Of a DNA stretch of 64,000 nt, positions 24,598 through 37,200 are shown piece by piece. This stretch comes from Chrysomallon squamiferum (Eukaryota; Mollusca; Gastropoda; Neomphalida; Peltospiridae). The translations under genes were made by a program, and so were the position numbers. Within the stretch, counting starts at the first letter, position 1, and every line of letters begins with the position of its first letter. The stretch lies in assembly GCA_012295275.1 (NCBI GenBank), contig CM022671.1:2629386-2693385 (forward strand). Reading direction: 5' to 3'. The notes beneath the pieces are model-generated. The model had not been told where the DNA came from, ran no database searches, and was given only the letters and a program-made list of their open reading frames with translations.

Positions 24598-26814
24598 TCA
24601 CAAAAAACATGTTGCTTGTTGAGGATGTTTACACTTCCAGTTGAAGAAATCGTACAAAAAGCCAGTGGGGCATGATGACCTAGTTAGCAAACCGAATGTG
24701 CACGTGTAATAACGGGAACAGTTCGACCAATCAGGAAACTGGAAATAAGTCACATGGTTAGGACATACGACTGGACCTGAAAATTTAGCGAAAGAAGAGT
24801 TGAATTATTTTACATATAATGCAATATAATCTGAAACTGGTGTCTGCTGAAAGAAATTATAGGTTATTATTATTATACTACTGCTACTGCTTCTACTATT
24901 ACTAATTATTATTATTATTTCAATGTATGTGGACGATGTTAGTATGCTTGCTTTTCTTTTCTGTTGTTTTATTTATAATTATATTTTAGTCGGTGCGTGA
25001 GGCATCTGCCGCAGAAGATCAAATTCACTGTAGTAAATTTTTATCAAGCTTTCAGAAATAATAAAAGATTGCTTTAAACTCTAAACCTTTATTTCAGTCG
25101 TTTTGAGATTGTTTGATTTCAGTTTTAGACTTACATTTTAGCAAAGTATTTACATCTATATGCAATCCTTACTTTATTGCTAATTACACATCTACAAAAA
25201 TTAGAGAAATAGTTTAGTTCTTTTCGTAAATTAAAATGATGAAGATGATGATAAAAAGAAGTTCTGCTTGATATTGATCATTTCTAAGACAAAAACCATT
25301 CAGTAAGTTGTTTTTTTTTTGTTGTTTTTTATTTTGTAATTACTTTTTTTTTTTTTTTTTTTTTTTTTATTTAATGTAATTATTATGCTATGTTAGTACA
25401 TTGGTTTATAGAATACAGATACCGTCAAAAGAAGCATGAACAATAACAAAATAATTTATTAAAATTATAATTAAAATTGATTTAAGTAATCTAAAAATTG
25501 TTAAAGAATACATGTAGAATACATAAAATTATGTTTACACGAAGATACATGTTATTTATATATATACATATCATCATATTGTTTTATTATTATTTCTAGA
25601 TTCTAGTGTATTACTTTTATAAGTGAAACTGTTTATTCTTTGTATATGGATAATTTTAAAAACATCAATCCAAACAGTTAATTTAAAAGAAAATTTTTAC
25701 GGAAATGTAGACGGTTCGCCAAAGCAAAATAATTATAATACTTGTATAAATGGTTTTAAAATGCAAAGTTCTAAAATTAATTTGCGATCACAAACATGGA
25801 TGTTGTGATTATCTCCAAAACTGGTATTGATATTGCCTCAAAACAAAACGTGAAAAATAAAATAAAATAGGTTTTTATTGTACTCACTGGATTTTCATTA
25901 ATTAACTAGGAAAATTCATAGTTCCGCCTAAAAAGAATTCAAAGTAATCAAAATTCGGTACTTATTTGTCGAAGTCAAGTAATGACGTTTACCAAGCTAT
26001 CGGACGTCACTGTAATCAGCAACTAACTACTTTGAAATCATTCTGTTCCTTCAGTTCATACCCATAATTTGAAATAAAACGCTGTGTTATTTCACAAAAT
26101 GTAAAAAATTACAATTTGGAAAGAAAGTTATAATTTATCATAAACATTATTAAGGCTTCTGTAAAATAAAACAAATCATCAAGGTTTGATCATCAATAAT
26201 TTTCACCTTCTGAAGTAGTCACAAAACATACCAAATAAAAAAACTAAAAAAAACCTGTCGATTTTCAATTAAATCTAGCAATGTTTTAATAGATACGGGA
26301 AATGTCGGCCAGATTGTTCTGGAAATTATATGTCCGGATAAAGTATGAAAAAGAATATAGTTTTTTACTTTAATTTTACGTGCCTGGCATTGTTTATTAT
26401 TACTATAATAATTTTTTTTTTTTTTTTTTGTTCTCTACAAACGAAATAAATAAATAAATCAGATATTTCTGGATTACACAAAACAAGGACTGTTATAAGT
26501 TAAAGAAACAAGACAGAATATAATAACTGATTTTATCTACTTTTTATTATTATTTCATTCAGTTTTAATTATTTTTTATTATTATTATTTATTATATATA
26601 TATATATATATATATATTTAGTCTTGTTATTGTTGAAGTTTCTTTTCATGGTATCTGTATTCAGTAAACTAATGTACTAACATGGTATAATTTAGTTGTA
26701 TTAGCTAAACAGAACAAAACAAAAACAAAACATTTTCTTCTTAAATGATTTTTGTTTAGAAATGAGGAATTTCATCACGTAGAAGCTGCTGTCACTAAAT
26801 ATTAATTATAAAAA

Positions 26815-26850
<36 letters not shown>

Positions 26851-27701
26851 TATAAAATTAAGGATAAGTATTTGTCGACAATAATGGCATAGCCATGTTT
26901 TTATGACTATTCGTTTGATTTGCTAACTAATATTGACTAACATTAGGTTACCAATGCGTGTATGTTGGTTTGGGCGCGCGTTTGGACGTGTTATATGTGT
27001 TTTACGTGTGATTGTGTAAATTTGTTTTTCTTCGAGCCATTTTAATCATATATATATCTGATTTAAAGAATTCGCAATAATTAATTTGCACTTGCTTAAG
27101 CCCTTACCTCCTCATTCCCAAAATCTAAATAACATTACAAAAATAAATTAAATGAACAGTATTTTGATTCTGTCTGAAATATAAATGAGAAATACAATGT
27201 GGATAAAATCAAAAATAAAACCCATTACGAGCTTTTATCTGTTCAATACTAGCCAACCCGTCTAAGACGGAAAAGAATTTAGCGGAAGTTTAGAAGATTC
27301 ACATAAACTGACATTACTACTTACATTTCGTCTGCTGTGGTTTGGTAGCGGTCTTTTCTTGCCATTTGCATTTTACATTGTATTTCCAGTCGCAGTACCG
27401 TGTGTTGGGATTGAACTGGAGACCCATGGGACATGCACGTATCCATAATCCACCATTAAAACACTGAATGTACTGATCACAGTGTTGAGGGTGAGGAAAC
27501 AAACCAAGTTTTCCACCACAGCTGTTTGATTTTAGTGTAAAGACAAAATGTGACAGACTGGCTGAAACAAACAACAAATATATCTGTATCTAAATATATA
27601 CAGATAAATCGAATACTATAAATACTTATGTTTTTACTTCTTTATTTTTCTCTATCAAAAAATTTTTTTTCTTTCTTTTCTTCTTCTTCTTCTTCTTCTT
27701 C

Positions 27702-27732
<31 letters not shown>

Positions 27733-27789
27733 GCTTAATATATGTTTACCTGAAATCGCTGCAACTACAACCCAACAGCTGCACCACAT
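24598..27789 (-). CDS. Secreted protein with two chitin-binding (CBM14/peritrophin-A) domains
   Basis: Three exons: 27750-27789, 27325-27561 and 24598-24776, with consistent phases, give 151 aa. Exon 1 encodes MWCSCWVVVAAIS, the start of a signal peptide that continues into exon 2 (ASLSHFVF). Exon 2 holds domain 1, about residues 29-75, with spacing C-x12-C-x5-C-x9-C-x12-C-x7-C. Exon 3 holds domain 2, about residues 97-149, with spacing C-x14-C-x5-C-x9-C-x12-C-x7-C. Both fit the six-Cys peritrophin-A pattern and keep the aromatic residues used for chitin binding (for example QYIQC, RYYTC). A Lys/Thr/Gln linker joins them. The frame through exon 2 would also stop at TAG just past the donor, so a one-domain form by intron retention is possible. 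The protein probably binds chitin outside the cell. Confidence 0.85.
25328..25369. repeat. T-rich tract
   Basis: A long T run (about 25345-25369) lies in the 2.5-kb second intron of the chitin-binding gene. The rest of this intron (24777-27324) has only AT-rich unique sequence and an (AT)n/(ATT)n block near 26575-26618. Confidence 0.6.
27673..27731. repeat. (TTC)n-(ATT)n compound microsatellite
   Basis: A (CTT)n block passes directly into (ATT)n within the short first intron of the chitin-binding gene. On the sense strand this reads (AAT)n-(AAG)n and lies between the signal-peptide exon and the first domain exon. Confidence 0.85.
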
Positions 27790-30700
27790 TGTATTGTATT
27801 CACGTCTTACTAATTTTTATCTTCTATCTCTTCTAAAATTATCAGTTAATTTCTATCCTTCTCGCATCATGTATCATCCATACTTTCACACACGACAGCA
27901 TCCTAGACAAGTGTTTTTAAGAACAAGTGTACGAAACCGAGCGCGTTCACTGTCAGTTGGAGCGAAAACAAAGAAAACGAGAAGTAGAAGGCGTTTATAT
28001 GTCTGTGATTAATCAATAAAGATGATCCATTGTCAGAACAGACTATCAGAAAGTTAAACACATTTTTTTATTTTGTCAGCACTGAAAAAAACGTGAGGAA
28101 TGTATTCTATTTCGGCTATATTTTTCTACCCGGAGGAAGCAAACCAATATTTTGATAGTGCCGACAGCTGTTGGTCAGGTTCAGTACACACGAAGAGGCA
28201 GTCAAACAAGAAAAATCTTTGAAAACAATTCTTTCATTTGTCTATCACATAATTATTACGACAAGCTTACAGATACTTGTGTTTTGAAATTCAAACACAA
28301 AATAATCCTAGTTTGATAATTTTGATAAAGAGCAAATATTTTCTGAAGCAAAAATGCTTATTATAAAGATGTTCTAAAGCCATAATAGTAGTAGTCGTAG
28401 AAACAATAACAATAATAACAAAGATGTAGTGTTGCACGTGAAGGCGTACGTGCAAATTTATAATTACTTTTTCTTTCTTTTCCTCTTTAAAAATCCCCTC
28501 CAGTCCCCCCCCAAAAAAAAAAAAGAAAAAGAAAAAAGATTAAGTTTATTAGTAACAATCAATGTTTAATTTCACAAATATAAAACCAAATCAAATGAGA
28601 TTGCGAAAATGATGAAATGAAGCTGCAGGAAAGTGAACAAGAGAAAACAAAATTAAAAGTTCAATTGACAGATTACTGATAAGAAAGCAAATATGTTGCG
28701 ATTTTCATAATAATGGAGGTTTATCTTTTCCATATACGGAGAGGTTGGGGGATATAAGAGTTTGGGGGATACCATATATAATAATCATGGAAATAAATGA
28801 ATATAGTAGTTTTAGAGTGGTTATTTCCGTGACTTAGTTTGAAGGTAAAAATAAAAAATAAAAAAACTATTCAGGATATGTAATATTAAAGAGGTTTTTT
28901 GGGGGGCGGGGTTAGCTTTGTGTACTAGTTAGAAATGATTTACAATAGCGACCACCATCTTTAATATTTTTTTCATGGTTCAGATAAGTGCACGAATTTC
29001 CATTACGTGTGCAACATTCACAACACGTACAGCTAACAGTGTCTTGCTCATGTGTTAATCTCTTTCAAAGAAATTCATGTTTGACCTGGCATGCAGATTT
29101 ATACTATGTGAACTTTTAAATCACTGCTGAATATATCACACATGTAACAGTATCAACATGGGTGGTGGGCATCATCTGATGAGATAAAAAGGTGGGGGGC
29201 AACAAATGAAGAAAATATTTTAATGAATTGGACTGTTTCCCTGAAAAAATCTGCAGATTTTTAATAATAATAATAAATAAATAAATAAAATAAAAATAAA
29301 AACTTTCATTGACGGGCTGACTGATTTATGTGTAGAATAACCAAATGTAAACTGAGATAAAGATTAGCTGCAAGACCGAATATTGTTGTAATATTAAAAA
29401 GCACGATCAAGATAATTATATGCAGTCGCTCTGCTCATTTTGCATTAGTCAAATTCTTTTGGCATATATTAGTTTTCATTTAATTACTTACTTACTTATT
29501 ATTATCATTATTATAACAATATTATTTATTTATAATGTTTAAAGTTTATTTTATTTCGTTGTCACGTATGTCACGTAATGTGTGAACACACTGCCTATTT
29601 TCTTTCCTATTTCAAAACGTGGGGATGAACAGAACCATGAAATGGCGCTCATAGTACCAGTACAGGGGAAAATAATCTTCAGAAGTTCACTTAACGGTTT
29701 CTCTCATGCTTGGCAGAACAGGCACATAGAGTGTTAAGTTCGCGGACGAGTTTTAGCGAATGACGCATATTTAAATCAACGACTAAGAACTACGAGACAG
29801 AGACCTGACATCAGTTCCGTACTGTTAGAGTAAATGTTGTTGCAAAACAGATTACCATGGATGACGGCAAAGCCTTTGTTTTGTTTAGCTTAAATGTGTA
29901 TTAGCATCATTGCACAGAACATACAAACACCTGCACTAATAAAATAGCGGATCCTGCAGAGGACAAAGAAAAATATGTTTGTTATGTCTTTTGTTTTCTT
30001 TCTTTCTTCTTTGTGTATGTGTTTAGGGATGTTAATGTTATGTTTGTTTTTGTTTTTTCTGCTCACATAGACCGAATCGTTAACTTTTTGTGGAGAAAAG
30101 TGACCAGGCTGTAGGATTGTTGTCCGACACAGTACGGCGAATGATCAATCCTGATGATGATTATTTTCTTTTCTAGCCAAACGCCACAAATAGTTAATGA
30201 AAGAACAAGGTACGATAGTGCATACAGAAAATTCTTTCTTCCAAATTATAGCTGTGACGAATGTATCGAATTTCGACTATTTCGATGTAACAGCTACGTA
30301 AAAACGCACGCATAAAAATAAAACAACAGTGCAAGTTATTCTTTTATACGTGATACCAAACTGGAAATGTGTGATTAATTTAATCTATGTATGTTTGTTT
30401 CTTACAATACTGTTTAAATTTTATATACTGAAATGTACAAGAAAGATAGAACAGATAGACAAATACATTTTACACACTTTCAAATAACTGGTTTTATTCC
30501 GTAGACCTGCATTTACATTTCCATTAATGCCATGAAAGAAATAAGTAAATGATCCAGAATGGAAAATGACTACCTCCATGTTTATACAAAGACTTATTAA
30601 TATATTGTAATAATTTATGAATGTAAATATCTCCAAAAAGAATAAACAAATAAAATTTTGAAATATATTGTGACTTGTATATTTTATTTAGAATATTTGT

Positions 30701-31219
30701 TTCCTCATGATACTGACTCTTGAAACTGTAATTAAAGTATTATATTAAATAATATAACACAAATACATAACAATATCTCTGATAATTAATGCACTAAAAA
30801 TTTTACATAAAATAATTATTTATCACTATTAACGGTGATCAACACAATGAAATTTGCCTTAACAATTTTCACATACAACCAATTTTTTGAAATTTAGAAA
30901 AAAATTATTTACATGTCAGTGGCATGTGATATATTTGTCTAAATTCAACATACAGTATTATACAAATGTACCATGACACTGTTTTACAAATAAACACACA
31001 AGTCTTTAACAGATAAAATCATAAACAAACGTTTAGTGTTGCAGTTATGACACAGAAATCAATACAGTCTATGATTTCTATAAAAACATTATTCAATAAG
31101 AAAAGAATTATTTGTATTAACAACCAAAGATTTCAAAGATCTGAATGGCCATTATAAAACAATACTAATTTAACAACACTTTCATCAAATAATTAAATTT
31201 TTGTTGTAAGAAACTGCTT
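27790..31219. other. Large intergenic region, mostly without recognisable genes
   Basis: This 3.4-kb region separates the start of the chitin-binding gene from the 3' end of MYBBP1A. I see a small Cys-rich ORF at 28912-29064 (minus). A TATA-like TATTTAAAT at about 29768 is followed about 80 bp later by ATG in the context ACCATGGATGACGG, but that frame closes after about 11 codons. A direct repeat TGTCACGTA occurs twice near 29560-29578. The 3' UTR of MYBBP1A probably covers the right end. Confidence 0.5.
28912..29064 (-). CDS. Possible exon of a small Cys-rich protein (weak)
   Basis: An open minus-strand frame of about 50 codons contains the dense cluster SCTCCECCTRNGNSC (seven Cys in 15 residues), then RYCKSF, and ends in TAA. 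There is no ATG at a sensible place and no clear first exon, so it would have to be a 3'-terminal exon; a secreted Cys-rich peptide is one possibility. Clustered Cys codons are unusual in DNA this AT-rich, which is why it is listed. It may be chance. Confidence 0.25.
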   Translation of the reverse strand, partial: KRLTHEQDTVSCTCCECCTRNGNSCTYLNHEKNIKDGGRYCKSFLTSTQS

Positions 31220-34200
31220 TTAATGACCATTCTTCATAATTTTTGCTGATGATGTTTCAATATCTGGTTCATTTTGTATTTGTTTTTTTCTTTTCTTTTT
31301 CTTTTCTGTGTTGTTCTCTCCATTTGTACTGATAAAAAAAAAAAAAAAAAAAAAAAAATTAATTGTTAATTAAAATTTATGAACATTTGGAATAATGACT
31401 AAATATATACAGGACATTTGCAGTTTGTCTCATGATCCTGCACTAATATTAAATCAAAGTCTTGTGTTGATGGTAAAAAACAAGAGTGGATAAATCATTA
31501 GGAAAATGGCTGCATCTGTATCAGTTTACTTGATGGGTATTTGTATACATACAAATGTGTGCAGGGTATATATATACAGGGTGGTCCAGATGTAACTGAA
31601 CCCGATATTGGCTTTTCATAACAATTCAGGTTCGGTTACATCTGGGCCACCCTGTATATAAGTACTTATTATGTTTTCTTGTATAATAATCAAAAGAGGA
31701 AACTGGCTCCCATAATACATACAGATGTACTACTTTTTCATACTGGAAACCAGAGATCTTTTATTTATGCCTTGCTGTGGAAAGAAAAGCATTTACTAAC
31801 TGTCAGTACTAAGTTGTGTTGGGACTAAAGTAAAGCTAAATACTTACTGTTCTTTTGGAAAATTTGAGTAGATTTTGTTAAAAATCCTCCTAGTGTCTGT
31901 GTCTAGCTTTGCTTTTAGAACATCAAGTTTGTTTCGAACTTTGGCTGTACACATCTGTAAAAGTTTAATCATTTTATAAATCATTCAATTTACATGAAAT
32001 TAACTTAGAAATGTTATTTGTGAACAATGTTTATTAACTTAGCAGAATAGGGCTATTTCAAAAAGCTAATGCTGTTAAAAGATATTTATAAATCAACAAC
32101 AAACAACTGTAAAGTATGACAGAGAGCTATCCAAACATGCAACCAAATGTAAATACTTTTAAATTTCCTGAAATATATTTCTTTCAAATGTGACTTGGGA
32201 TGACAGAAGGAAACATACCTTTATTGCAGTTTGTCTGTTTACATTAAACAGTTTTAAAGTCAACATAAAAACTTCTCGAACAAGCATTGGTTTTAACTTG
32301 TCTTCATTCAGATTCAAAATCATCTGGAAAAGAAAAAAATACTGTGTTATAATTATTTGTTGTTGTCATTGCTGCTGCTTTGTTATTTTTGTTATAGTGA
32401 TGGTGATGCTGGTAGTGGTCTTGGCGTTGTTTTGATACAGATACAGAATGTCAAATGTTAGAACTGCTGTGTGTCTGTCTGTGTTTGTTTATCTCTGTCT
32501 ATATCTGTATTGTATCAATATGTATTTATGTAATGTTGATTTATCTGAATGAGTATGTCCATGTGCAGTACAACTGTTACTGTGGATGTTTAAGTACAGG
32601 AGCATGTATCAACAAAAATAGTTAACTGTAAACAAACCTGTTTTAAAACTGATATCAGCTGATCAGCAAACGTTTTCCAGTCATCTTCATCCAATTCTTT
32701 TACCTACAAGAAACATTGTTAACAAATATACATAATAGTTCATATAAAATTTGTATCCAACTAGACAATTTTTGTACTCTATTAAATTAAAATAAAGTAA
32801 ATATATACTACCCACTGGTAAAACAAAGGTGATAACAGTTTATATATTTAATTAAAGGTAACTTACATTTGTCACATCAGTGTTATCATTAACAATCATA
32901 TTAAGAAGATGGCCAATTTTGTTTTAACAGCATCAGTGTATATTTTACTAATATTAATAATCATACTTAGAGTATTTAAAAAAAAATTACTTACACAGGA
33001 AGTGTTAACTAAAACTGCCAACAGGGAACATGCCTGAGTCTGAAATTAAAATATTTCATTAACATGTTTATCACACAAGATAATTTTGACATGTTATTTA
33101 CAGTCTAACATACGGCTAAACCAAGTTAATGAACACAATGACAGCAGAATAAAGTTACTTCCTTGCTCATAGAGAATGAAAAACTAATTTTCTAACTAAT
33201 CTCATACCCAGGTATACATGAAATACATTATTTACAACAAAAACCCTCATTAAAAGCAATTTCTTCACATCACCAGATTCAGCAGTTGTGTTACTGATAA
33301 TTTTTGTCAACTCTCCAACAAAACAAAAACTATTTGTAACTGGCATTTTATAAAAATATAGCAAAAGAAAAACTGAAAGTCAAGAACTGTACTAATAAAA
33401 TCTTTCAGTTCAGACTCATATTTTTTTTTTTAATTTATCATGAACCAAGGCATAACAAATAACCTTCAAATATGTTTTTACTTTTTAAAAAGTGTTATTT
33501 TTATATCTTAGACTAACATTCCATCAGCAAAACATACAAGCTACTTAATTCTTTTATTTGAACACACTTACTCTACTGTGTAATTTAACACTGTCATCTT
33601 GCAGAACCTGAAGCAAAATGTCTGACATAGGCCAAAACATTATCTGAAAAATACCCAATTATAAGCTGTAAACTATTACATAAATCATTTTCATTATAAT
33701 ATAAGATGCACACTTTCAGTATCAAAAAATGATTATGTAATAAAATGCTTAATAAATTAAAACAGACTTAAATTAGGGTTATATCACAACCAAAATGAAC
33801 TGAAACTATTGTAAAATAGGTTTTAATTTTCAAATCACAACAAAAATTGTTTTATTTTAATTATGTCAGTAGAAATCATAAAAAGAGAGTTGTCTGGCAT
33901 TTTCATTCCTTGCAAAAGTAATAATTTACTCACTGACTGCTTCTTGAGCAAGTTCTGGAAAAACTGAACATGTAATCTGTGATCTCTGAAAACAAATCAA
34001 ATTGTTAAACAAACAGTGGGCCCAAACTGTTATGATAGTTTTATAGTTTGTGTAAAAATGAAAATAAAAAAACTATATTACAGGTCTTACTGACCATCAT
34101 GATTTGATGAGAGTGTATAGGGTAACTTGTGCCTGTGTGTGTGAAGATAAAACGAATTCTTACTTTCTGTAGAGTAAGTCTGAAAGTGATGATTTCACAA

Positions 34201-37200
34201 TGTCAACAACAGCAGATTGATAGTCAGTCTGTAGAAAAAACAATAAAATAAACACAAACTATTACCTGACTACTAATATTTTACCATATTACCAGAAAAA
34301 TAATTTAAAGTATTTAACACATTTAAATATTTCCAAAATTAAATATAAGCAGATTTTTAGTAGCACTTCTAAATATAATGAGAAACTAACTTACTAAGAG
34401 AAAATATAACTGCTTATTCTGTAATCTATTGTTATTAATCAGCAACAAAAGATTTTTATAGGTATTTTCAGAAAGGAAATCAGATGTCATGAACTTTAAT
34501 AAATCAATAACAGAGCACTGAATAAAAATAACCCAGTGTGCACAACAGAGAGGAATGATCTGATGAGAATCATTTTAACAAATGTGCTACAACCTAATCA
34601 TCTCTGAATGAGAAAACTTTAAAACGTTACCTGTCTTTCTGATTCAGCTTTGCGAGAACCTGATCTGGTTTTAACAGGAGAAGGGTCTCCATTTTCTAAC
34701 TTCACTGTGTTCAGTAACAAACTTATCTGTGGATAAACACAAACAAAAAACTAGTAATAAACATAAAAATAAGTCATACATACATTAACAAGTCCTCACA
34801 ACACATACAAACAAATATATATGCATATGTGAACACCACAGAAAAGTAAAATATTTAATGTGATAATCAATTAAAAAAAAGGTAATGTGCACTCATATAT
34901 TCAGTCATTTAGACTGCTGAAAATATTTCTGGGCTGGTAATTTTAAAGAATATTACTTCAGCTGGCTGGTATAGAGTTGATATAGAAATTATTTAACATC
35001 TGTTATACAGTAAAAACTACTTCTTTTAATATATAAACAAAAATCTATACATTTGATGGAGAAAAAAAACAAAGATGTCGTTACAAAATACACTTCATCT
35101 TTTAATTTGTTGAGCTGAAGAGGAAACATTTAGATATCAAAAAATAATTCTTACCACAAACAGGCAGGCATCAGAAATGTGTGTAACCATTTTCAAACTT
35201 GTCACTAAGAACCAAAAACAAATAAATATATTTTAAAATGTAAGGTGTAGCCTCTAGCATACTAGATAATGGAAATGAAAAAAGAAAATCTTCAGGTTTT
35301 TAATTTAGTTAAAACTGAAATGTTTTAAACTTTTTATCTGTAGTTATATACCCTCTCTCTGACTTGTGTTAATAGAGTTTAATGATAAAACTGCAAAACA
35401 GAGATGTAACTTCTCTTATAATAAGACTACAAGACCATGAGATGTAACTTCTCTTATAATGAGACTGCAAGACTCTGAGATGTAACTTCTCTTATAATGG
35501 GACTGCTTATAATAAGACTCTGAGATGTAACTTCTCTTATAATGGGACTGCAAGACCCTGAAATGTAACTTCTCTTATAATGGGACTGCAAGACCCTGAC
35601 ATGTAACTTCTCTTATAATGAGACTGCAAGACCCTGAGATGTAACTTCTCTTATAATGAGACTGCAAGACCCTGAGATGTAACTTCTCTTATAATGAGAT
35701 TGTAAGACTCTGAGATGTAACTTCTCTTATAATAAGACTGCAAGACCCTGAGATGTAACTTCTCTTATAATGAGACTGCAAGACTCTGAGATGTAACTTC
35801 TCTTATAATAAGACTGCAAGACTCTGAGATGTAACTTCTCTTATAACGAGACTGCAAGACCCTGAAATGTAACTTCTCTTAGAATGAGACTGCAACACCA
35901 TGAGATGTAACTTCTCTTATAATGGGACTGCAAGACCCTGAAATGTAAGTTCTCTTATAATGAGACTGCAAGACCTTGAGATGTAACTTCTCTTATCTTG
36001 AAACCTCCCCTGCATATACACTATTTTACTTGTTACTACAATATGGCCAGTAACCAATTATCATATTTTCAATATTACAAAAATAACTGATTTTTAACAC
36101 TGTGAACAAGTTACAGTTAACACACCTTTTCTGGAATACTGGATGAGATTCTGGAAAACTGAGAACAGAAAATGTTCATCCACTCCACCATCAGAAGATA
36201 TCTGCAAACAGAACAAAAATATATCTATCACATCTATCAGAAAAATAATATATCACATATTGGTATTTATGTAGCAGTATTACAGTTTATATACATTCAA
36301 AAACATATACTATGTTTTATTAGATATTTCCATTAGACATTTTCATATTTATCAGAAATTCTGTAAGTCTTTAAGTTTTAACACACATCAGTTTAAAAAT
36401 AAACTAACTTTTTTCTGATGACACAGATCATATAAACATTCTTTTGCTTTGTTGTAGAGAATTTCTTCTTCTTTGTGTCTGTCTCCTGACTCCATCACCT
36501 GTAACACAGTCTGCAGCAGATCCTGTAACAACACATCAACAAATAAAAAATTAATATCTTGGCCTATCAATGTCAATCATCACTTTTGATGAATACTAGA
36601 GTGTGTGGGTGTAGGAGAACAAATATACTGTTTACTTCATATAAACAATAGTTTAGATCTAAATAAACCAAGACAAAACCAGTTTAAGTGTAAAGATGTG
36701 TAATATTTGTACTGATTAGCTGTCTGCTATTGTAATATCCTGAACAAACAATACATTACAGAATTATTTATGTAATATAAAATGGTAAATATAGAAAAAC
36801 TGCATTTTGTAAAATAGTTTTCTATAAAAAATATCTTCTAGATGAATAATGTCACAGATTACTTACAACACTGACAGCCACAGATGGTGGATTCTTGGAC
36901 AAAATGGCTACCATGTCCATTACCCTATAAAAGAAAAATATTAACATTATTTTCAAAGGTTCTAAATCACAAGTAACAAGTTAGCCATACTGCAGTTAAC
37001 CATGCAAAATGCTATTACCAAAATCAAATATAATAATAAGCAAAAATATTATTAATTTTCATGTGATATATATTATGTGTATTTGCTATTTTACAAACAG
37101 ACAATTTTCTGATTATATTTTATTAAGTACAAAATCAACAGTAATTCCATGTTAATATTTATTTATCATCACCTAGTTTTAAATGTGACAATTTGAGCTT

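Noticed and set aside
25623-25808. Frame with a signal-peptide-like start
   Set aside because: It begins with GTG rather than ATG, lies inside an intron of the chitin-binding gene on the other strand, and has no recognisable domain.
29768-29920. TATA-like element followed by a good Kozak ATGGATGACGG
   Set aside because: The frame closes after about 11 codons and no donor fits; kept only as a note in the intergenic entry.
35401-35998. Regular repeat that could be mistaken for a CRISPR array
   Set aside because: The 38-bp units abut with no unique spacers and lie in a eukaryotic intron; this is a minisatellite.
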